From: Sphingomonadales bacterium
Lineage (GTDB): Bacteria; Pseudomonadota; Alphaproteobacteria; Sphingomonadales; Sphingomonadaceae
Assembly (NCBI GenBank): GCA_018067055.1
Contig: JAGPVK010000386.1
Location: 1-11,932, forward strand
Direction: 5' to 3'
Length of the DNA: 11,932 nt
A program made the position numbers and the translations under genes. This document shows, in pieces, positions 7,825 through 11,932 of the stretch (its first letter is position 1; each line of letters opens with the position of its first letter). The notes beneath the pieces were generated by a model. The model made no database searches. It was not told the DNA's origin and worked only from the letters and a program-made list of their open reading frames with translations.

Positions 7825-7850
7825 CTTGCCTGTTAGTATCTTTATGCAAG
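7825..7850. promoter_or_regulatory. Possible operator, CTTGC-N16-GCAAG
   Basis: CTTGC (7825-7829) and GCAAG (7846-7850) form an inverted repeat spanning the predicted -10 and start region of the minus-strand operon. The arms are only five bases long and the spacer is wide, so this is a weak candidate for a regulator site. Confidence 0.25.
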
Positions 7851-7869
7851 CTAATGAGGTCATCGTCAA
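7841..7869 (-). promoter_or_regulatory. Sigma-70-like promoter for the minus-strand operon
   Basis: On the minus strand, TTGACG (7869-7864) is a near-consensus -35. It is separated by exactly 17 bases from CATAAA (7846-7841), a 4-of-6 match to the -10 hexamer. Transcription would begin near 7834, giving a leader of about 35 bases before the ATG at 7799. Confidence 0.55.
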
Positions 7870-7888
7870 TTGGACTGTGAAACGAATT

Positions 7889-7905
7889 TATAATATGGGA
7901 GAAGG
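7889..7905 (+). promoter_or_regulatory. -10 TATAAT and ribosome site for the second acyl-CoA ligase
   Basis: A perfect TATAAT lies at 7889-7894, and the strong ribosome site GGGAGAAGG (7897-7905) ends five bases before ATG 7911. A start near 7901 would leave a very short leader. The best -35-like hexamer (TTGGAC, 7870-7875) gives only a 13-base spacer, so initiation may need an activator. Confidence 0.45.
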
Positions 7906-7910
7906 CCGCG

Positions 7911-9602
7911 ATGTTTCTGACCGCGAATAGCCAGATTGAAGACTATCGTGCCAAGGGCTGGTGGGGCACCAAAACGGTCGATGATATGCTGCAAGCTGCC
8001 ATATTGGCGCATCCGGCGAGCATCGCTTTGGTCGATCCGCTCAATCGAGAGTCGCTGGACGGTGTACCGCCGCGCTCGCTGAGCTGGACCGAACTTGGCG
8101 AAGAAGTCGAAAAGACGGCGGCTGCGTTGCTTGCCCGGGGTTTGCAGAAAGATGACCGTTTGGTCGTGCAATTGCCAAACACGGTCGATGCGGTGATCAT
8201 ATTCCTCGCCGCGGCCCGGATCGGGCTGATCATCAGCCCGGTGGTCATGCAATATCGCGAGCATGAAATAAGCTATATTATCGAGAAGATTGAACCGGCC
8301 GCTTTTGTGACCATCCCGCAATTTGGCGGGTTTGATCATGACAAACTGGGCCATAATCTCACCGACGAGCTAGCCAATGTTCAGCTGATTACCTTGAACG
8401 ACGGCGGCGACACGACGCTTGATCTCCTCTCTGCCGACACGGCAACCGTCCGGGATTATCGCGAGAAAAATCCGCTTGATGCGGCCGAAATCCTCACTAT
8501 CTGCTGGACATCGGGGACAGAGTCACGACCCAAGGGCGTGCCACGCAACCATTGTCACTGGGTTCTCAACGCCGAAGTGATCGTCGATGCTGCCGGGATG
8601 ATCGAGAGCGATGTGTTGCTCAACCCGTTCCCGCTGGTCAATATCGGGTCCATTGGCGGACTGGTGCTACCGTGGCTGCAATTGCAGACCAAGCTGGTTT
8701 TGCATCATCCTTTCGACATCGGTATTTTTCTCAACCAGATTGCGGACGAGAAGGTCAGCTACACGATTGCGCCGCCCGCTGTGCTGGGAGCTTTGCTCAA
8801 AAACCCCGAACTTCTCGAACGGTTCGATATCGGGTCGCTCCGCGCTGTCGGATCGGGATCGGCACCCTTGTCCCCCTGGCTGATCGAATCGTGGAAGAGC
8901 ATCCATGATATTGAGATTACCAATATTTTTGGTTCAAATGAAGGCTCGTCGCTATTTTCCAGTCCAGGATTTGTGCCGGACCCGAACGAGCGGGCACGGT
9001 TCTTCCCGCGCCTTGGTGCCAAGGGCACCGATTGGCCCGGCCGGGTGGCAGAGGTCATGCAAACCCGTCTGGTCGACCCCGCGACCGGCGCAGAAATCAC
9101 CGAAACGGGACAGGTCGGCGAGATGCGTCTGGCAGGCGCAACCATTTTTAGCGGCTATTGGCGTTCACCCGAACTCAATGACGCGGCCTTTGACGAGGAC
9201 GGATATTTTGCGACCGGTGATCTTTTTGAAATCGCCGGTGATGGCGCGCTATCCCGCTATTACCGGTTCGTCGGACGCTCCAAGGAAATCATCGTGCGCG
9301 GCGGAGTCAATATTTCTCCAGCCGAGCTCGATGACCTGATTGTCGGTCACCCGAAAATCCGCGAGGCAGCCACCGTCGGTATTGCCGATGAAAAGCTTGG
9401 CGAGCGGGTCGCGGTGGCCGTGGCGCCCAATGTCGGAGAGGACGTCAGCCTGTCAGACCTGACCACATGGCTCGGCGAGCAACATATCGCGATCTTCAAA
9501 CATCCGGAAATGCTGGTGACCGTCGATCAATTGCCCCGCAATGCGATGAACAAGGTCATGCGCGACGAATTGCGCGAAATTGTAATCGCAAAGCTGGGTT
9601 AA
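7911..9602 (+). CDS. AMP-dependent acyl-CoA ligase, class I adenylate-forming
   Basis: This complete 563-residue adenylate-forming enzyme should convert an acid to its CoA thioester using ATP. Core motifs in order: nucleotide loop WTSGTESRPKGV (199-210), NIFGSNEG (338-345), GYFATGDL (431-438), hinge block GRSKEIIVRGGVNISPAELD (455-473) and NAMNKVMR (544-551) with the catalytic Lys548. The TSGTES form of the loop differs from the usual TSGTTG but occurs in a branch related to aryl and cyclohexanecarboxylate ligases. The N-terminal EDYRAKGWWGTKTVDDML is typical of that branch. It differs clearly from the feruloyl-CoA-synthase-like ligase upstream, so two separate acids, or two stages of one pathway, are probably activated. 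It stands alone on the plus strand with its own promoter, divergent from the DHPR-like operon and followed by a hairpin. Confidence 0.9.
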   Translation: MFLTANSQIEDYRAKGWWGTKTVDDMLQAAILAHPASIALVDPLNRESLDGVPPRSLSWTELGEEVEKTAAALLARGLQKDDRLVVQLPNTVDAVIIFLAAARIGLIISPVVMQYREHEISYIIEKIEPAAFVTIPQFGGFDHDKLGHNLTDELANVQLITLNDGGDTTLDLLSADTATVRDYREKNPLDAAEILTICWTSGTESRPKGVPRNHCHWVLNAEVIVDAAGMIESDVLLNPFPLVNIGSIGGLVLPWLQLQTKLVLHHPFDIGIFLNQIADEKVSYTIAPPAVLGALLKNPELLERFDIGSLRAVGSGSAPLSPWLIESWKSIHDIEITNIFGSNEGSSLFSSPGFVPDPNERARFFPRLGAKGTDWPGRVAEVMQTRLVDPATGAEITETGQVGEMRLAGATIFSGYWRSPELNDAAFDEDGYFATGDLFEIAGDGALSRYYRFVGRSKEIIVRGGVNISPAELDDLIVGHPKIREAATVGIADEKLGERVAVAVAPNVGEDVSLSDLTTWLGEQHIAIFKHPEMLVTVDQLPRNAMNKVMRDELREIVIAKLG

Positions 9603-9605
9603 TGC

Positions 9606-9648
9606 TCAGGCCCCGTTAGCCACGCTCCGCGCAGTTAACGGGGCCTGA
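9606..9648. terminator. Bidirectional hairpin between convergent genes
   Basis: TCAGGCCCCGTTA (9606-9618) and TAACGGGGCCTGA (9636-9648) form a perfect 13-bp stem around a 17-base loop. It fills the 48-base gap between the ligase stop (9602) and the dioxygenase stop (9651). No T-tract follows on either strand, so it may act as a weak terminator or as an RNA 3'-end stabiliser for both transcripts. Confidence 0.75.
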
Positions 9649-9650
9649 CC

Positions 9651-11111
9651 CTAGAGCTTGTCGCGCGATACCCAGGTGGAGTGGGTTCCGCTGCAGATTT
9701 TGTGCGGCAATTTGATCCGGCATACCGGGCCGGCGTCAAATTTTGTCGCATCGATCAGGACACATTCGGACGTGCCGTCATTCTCATCAATGACAAAGGT
9801 GACCAGATAGCCGTCATCCTCGGACTGTGGGTTGATCCGCGGAGCGAACGGCGCTTCCGAGGCATAGCGCCCGTCGCCCAGAGAGATTTGCTGGCTCTCG
9901 CCCGTTTCCAGATCATGTTTGATAAAGCCGCAGAACAGGAACCAGCCGGGCTTTGCGACCGCCGAATAGACATAGCGATGTTTGCGGCCCGAATATTGCT
10001 GATTGATCATGCCAAATTCAACGATCCGGTCATCCAGCTGCTCTTCTTTGGTGGTCCCGTCCTTCAGATTGAACCGCCAGCGGTGGAGCCGGGATTTCAG
10101 GCTATGCTGGTCAAGATAGGCCATCAGATGTCCGTGCTCGCCGGCTTCGGCAATCGGCTCGGGCGCAGGGTCCCCCTGAAAATAGCCGTCCATGATGACT
10201 TCATCGCCTTCTTCATAGGCATTGAGCCAGTGCAGCACATAGGTTGGTGCGGCCTCGAACCAGCGTATTTCAGACGGATCTCCGTGGCGCGGGATCAACG
10301 CGAAACGCGACGGCATGTCATCATGAAAGCGCACCGCATGAATGTTGCGCTTCAGCAATTCTTCATCCCAGAAGACCGGCAGATCATTCAGGATCGACCA
10401 GTTTTCACTGAATGTCATGTCATGGGGCAAGCGCGGGCCGGGGAGTTCGATCGGCACATAATGCGCCAGCTTGTGATCCTTGTCGACCACACCATAATGC
10501 ATATAGGGCGCGAATGTTGAATAGTTGAAAAACATCATTTCGCCGGTATTTTCATCCACACGGGGATGCGCGGAGATTCCGTCGATCGGTACCCACGGGG
10601 CCAGCCCCTCTGGCTCCAGGGTCACGGGGTCGAGCACATAGCCTTCCCCGCATTGATAGAAAGTCGAAATGGCCTTGCCGGCATGGACCACGATATCGGT
10701 GCTGGAACTGTCTTTCAACGATCCGTGCGCGCCGAAACCCGGCCGTATTGAGATGCCCGGGCCATCCATCAACCCGCCCCATAGGGACTGCTCGGCTGTC
10801 TGCTCTGCTTCAAAGCATCGGGTTCTGACGAAACGGTTGCGATAGCTGGCCTTGCCGTTCTGAAAACTGATCTGATGGATCATCCCGTCTCCATCAAATG
10901 GATGATGACGTCCCAGTGGCTGGTGCACCTGATTCTCGGTGTTGCGCAGATACAGGCCATTAATATCGTCGGGAATAACTCCTTCGATAACCTCCAGATC
11001 AATCGCGTTCACCTCCTCCATCAACGGTGTCCACGCGCCGGTGAGGTAAGGGTGATTGCTGGGCTGCAGGCTCGATTTAACCGGAGGTAGCTTTTCTACT
11101 TTCATCATCAT
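9651..11111 (-). CDS. Carotenoid cleavage / lignostilbene-type dioxygenase
   Basis: This 486-residue non-heme Fe(II) dioxygenase belongs to the RPE65/carotenoid-oxygenase family, which splits a conjugated C=C bond with O2 into two carbonyl products. The four iron-ligand histidines are recognisable: GISAHPRVD (His182), RLPHDMTF (His230), YVLHWLNAYEEGDEV (His294) and CSGTHSTWV (His477). The second-shell motifs around NGLYLRNTEN and HPFDGDGMIH (70-79) are also typical. Length and lack of a signal or plastid-type extension suggest a cytoplasmic bacterial lignostilbene- or apocarotenoid-cleaving type. In the region corresponding to the phenol-binding Tyr and Lys of characterised lignostilbene dioxygenases I see RTRCFEAE (Cys99-Phe100 where Tyr is expected) and GSLKDSSSTDIVVH (Lys133 kept). 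My alignment there is by eye, so specificity for a 4-hydroxystilbene is uncertain. Three consecutive ATGs open the gene; 11111 is used here. It is divergent from the second NTF2 gene. Confidence 0.9.
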   Translation of the reverse strand: MMMKVEKLPPVKSSLQPSNHPYLTGAWTPLMEEVNAIDLEVIEGVIPDDINGLYLRNTENQVHQPLGRHHPFDGDGMIHQISFQNGKASYRNRFVRTRCFEAEQTAEQSLWGGLMDGPGISIRPGFGAHGSLKDSSSTDIVVHAGKAISTFYQCGEGYVLDPVTLEPEGLAPWVPIDGISAHPRVDENTGEMMFFNYSTFAPYMHYGVVDKDHKLAHYVPIELPGPRLPHDMTFSENWSILNDLPVFWDEELLKRNIHAVRFHDDMPSRFALIPRHGDPSEIRWFEAAPTYVLHWLNAYEEGDEVIMDGYFQGDPAPEPIAEAGEHGHLMAYLDQHSLKSRLHRWRFNLKDGTTKEEQLDDRIVEFGMINQQYSGRKHRYVYSAVAKPGWFLFCGFIKHDLETGESQQISLGDGRYASEAPFAPRINPQSEDDGYLVTFVIDENDGTSECVLIDATKFDAGPVCRIKLPHKICSGTHSTWVSRDKL

Positions 11112-11141
11112 TTCCGTTCATCACATTTACGTTTTTGGCGT

Positions 11142-11158
11142 CAATCGCGCCGCGATTG
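11142..11158. promoter_or_regulatory. Perfect 17-bp palindrome, candidate operator upstream of the dioxygenase
   Basis: CAATCGCG (11142-11149) and CGCGATTG (11151-11158) are exact inverted repeats around one central C. The site starts 31 bases upstream of the dioxygenase ATG and overlaps a minus-strand TTGACG (11144-11139). Its size and symmetry fit a dimeric TetR-, MarR- or GntR-type regulator. No regulator gene is in the window. Confidence 0.55.
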
Positions 11159-11223
11159 TTTGACACGGACTGGTCTGAGCATTTCCCTTGACTCGGTCAT
11201 CCGAATATCGCACGCATCACTTT

Positions 11224-11245
11224 TATAACAATACCTACTGGAGGA
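11224..11245 (+). promoter_or_regulatory. Leader element B (TATAACAATACCTACT) with Shine-Dalgarno GGAGGA
   Basis: TATAACAATACCT at 11224-11236 is identical to leader element A. ACT and a strong GGAGGA ribosome site (11240-11245) follow, and ATG 11250 is four bases on. No -35 hexamer is correctly spaced: TTGACA (11160) and TTGACT (11188) are too far upstream. This suggests activator dependence or a non-promoter role. Confidence 0.5.
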
Positions 11246-11249
11246 TTTG

Positions 11250-11792
11250 ATGAGGTTTCGCAAGATATTTTTGCCGATTTTGATGGGATTATCCCCGCTG
11301 GCCGTGTCGCCCGCCATCGCTGCGGACACTACGCCGGACAGCGTGGCTTCCGAAGTTTCTCACAATGATATGAACAAGGATCAAGCCACCATGCAACAGG
11401 ACCCCAAAATCGCCGTCGTCCAGGAAATGATTACAGCCTGGAACGAGCAGCAATGGAACAAGATCGGTGATCTGTTCACCGAGGACGGCGTCCTCCATTC
11501 GATGATGCTCGATCCGATTGTCGGCCGCGAAGCCATTCGTGCCCGCATTGTCGCCATGGGCGAAGGCATTGAAGAGATTACCCTGCATATCCACAATATT
11601 GGCCGGGTCGGCGATGTCGTCGTGATCGAGCGGACCGATGAATTCACCTATAAGGGCCACAAGGGCAAGGTTCCGGTTGTTGGTATCCTGGAAGTGGAAG
11701 GCGACAAGGTAAGCGTTTGGCGGGAATATTATGACCGTGCCGAGCTGATCGAAGCCATGGGATTGTCTGACGATTTTGACCCGGCAGCGTGA
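11250..11792 (+). CDS. Exported NTF2/SnoaL-like protein (Sec signal peptide)
   Basis: This 180-residue protein begins with a clear Sec signal: MRFRK, a hydrophobic core, and a likely cleavage after SPAIA (residue 24). A polar linker of about 25 residues leads to one NTF2-fold domain (about 52-172). It is of the limonene-epoxide-hydrolase/SnoaL type: VVQEMITAWNEQQWNKIGDLFTEDG, VIERTDEF (Arg128-x-Asp130) and VSVWREYYD (157-162). Compared with limonene-1,2-epoxide hydrolase, the R-x-D pair is kept, the final Asp is replaced by Glu159, and the Tyr/Asn water-binding pair appears to be Leu/Ser. An epoxide hydrolase or ketosteroid-isomerase-like role in the periplasm is therefore possible but not proven. 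It is a distant paralogue of the NTF2-like protein at 1518-2036, which also carries an export signal. The start is ATG 11250, supported by GGAGGA. Its TGA overlaps the GTG of the MFS gene by four bases. Confidence 0.85.
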   Translation: MRFRKIFLPILMGLSPLAVSPAIAADTTPDSVASEVSHNDMNKDQATMQQDPKIAVVQEMITAWNEQQWNKIGDLFTEDGVLHSMMLDPIVGREAIRARIVAMGEGIEEITLHIHNIGRVGDVVVIERTDEFTYKGHKGKVPVVGILEVEGDKVSVWREYYDRAELIEAMGLSDDFDPAA

Positions 11793-11932
11793 GTGACGCA
11801 GGCCAGCTCGCTCCCCCTGCAGTAACAACGGCGAGTGCCACCGGGATAGGGGAGGGCAAAGCTCCCTATCCCGGTGCGGCCCTGTCTTGGGGCATAGTGG
11901 CGGCGCTTTTCATTGCCTATATTTTCTCGTTC
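11789..11932 (+). CDS. MFS transporter, N-terminal fragment cut by window edge
   Basis: A GTG at 11789 overlaps the NTF2 stop as GTGA and opens 48 codons to the window end without a stop. After a polar leader of about 30 residues it reads SWGIVAALFIAYIFSF, the usual opening of the first transmembrane helix in aromatic/terpenoid-type MFS permeases of sphingomonads (often followed by IDRQIL). A second GTG at 11793 is out of frame and stops after ten codons, so it is not used. Overlap with the NTF2 gene suggests cotranscription, pairing an exported protein with a transporter. The leader region also encodes a strong hairpin (11839-11876), so a later start is conceivable. Only the first helix is visible, so the family call is tentative. 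Confidence 0.6.
   Translation, partial: MSDAGQLAPPAVTTASATGIGEGKAPYPGAALSWGIVAALFIAYIFSF
11839..11876 (+). other. Perfect 13-bp hairpin within the 5' MFS coding region
   Basis: CACCGGGATAGGG (11839-11851) and CCCTATCCCGGTG (11864-11876) pair perfectly around a 12-base loop. The hairpin begins about 50 bases after the proposed GTG start. There is no T-tract, so it is not a classical terminator; it could limit readthrough or translation, or stabilise the upstream NTF2 message. Confidence 0.6.

Noticed and set aside
9681..10520. Long plus-strand open frame antisense to the dioxygenase
   Set aside because: It lies wholly within a well-supported dioxygenase gene on the other strand, has no recognisable domain, and is explained by the GC-biased third positions of the real gene.
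11160..11193. TTGACA and TTGACT hexamers as -35 boxes for the second NTF2 gene
   Set aside because: Neither is 15-19 bases from a credible -10; they are about 58 and 30 bases from TATAAC.
1..11932. tRNA, rRNA, CRISPR array or complete insertion sequence
   Set aside because: No cloverleaf, array-like direct repeats or intact transposase was seen; the window is almost fully occupied by protein-coding genes.

Overview
The window looks like an accessory catabolic island of an alphaproteobacterium, most likely a sphingomonad. This is inferred from moderately GC-rich codon use, from GTG starts coupled to upstream stop codons, and from the gene mix: a carotenoid/lignostilbene-type dioxygenase, several CoA-pathway enzymes, NTF2-fold proteins and an MFS transporter. 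I cannot name genus or species from sequence alone.

Layout. Bases 1-203 (minus) hold an N-terminally truncated tyrosine integrase remnant that runs off the left edge. A plus-strand operon follows at 292-4648: SCP-x-type thiolase, exported NTF2/SnoaL-like protein, feruloyl-CoA-synthase-like acyl-CoA ligase, and a DUF1295/steroid 5-alpha-reductase-like membrane protein. Converging on it with a 3-base gap is a tightly coupled minus-strand operon (7799 down to 4652): DHPR-like NAD(P)-binding oxidoreductase, a second thiolase, and a nitronate-monooxygenase-like flavoprotein. A divergent promoter region (7800-7910) separates that operon from a second AMP-forming acyl-CoA ligase (7911-9602). A 13-bp hairpin lies between this ligase and a convergent carotenoid-cleavage-type dioxygenase (11111 down to 9651). 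Across a 138-base divergent region comes a second exported NTF2-like gene (11250-11792), overlapped by four bases by the start of an MFS transporter cut by the right edge.

How the genes could work together (inference). The MFS protein would import a hydrophobic or aromatic/terpenoid compound. The dioxygenase would cleave a conjugated C=C bond to aldehydes. The two ligases would activate the derived acids as CoA thioesters, and the two thiolases would carry out C-C thiolysis or Claisen-type chemistry. The 5-alpha-reductase-like, DHPR-like and NMO-like proteins would do redox or enone/alpha-carbon chemistry. No acyl-CoA dehydrogenase, enoyl-CoA hydratase or aldehyde dehydrogenase is in the window, so a complete route would need genes elsewhere. 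The substrate is unknown.

Most notable signals: an almost identical 16-base leader (TATAACAATACCT plus WCT) just upstream of the first thiolase and the second NTF2 gene, about 11 kb apart, with a degenerate third copy before the first NTF2 gene; two NTF2-like proteins that both carry export signals (one Tat-lipoprotein-like, one Sec-like); a thiolase lacking the usual second catalytic cysteine and the Asn of the NEAFA motif; a perfect 17-bp palindrome upstream of the dioxygenase; and a perfect 13-bp hairpin inside the 5' coding region of the MFS gene. No rRNA, tRNA, CRISPR array or complete insertion sequence was seen.
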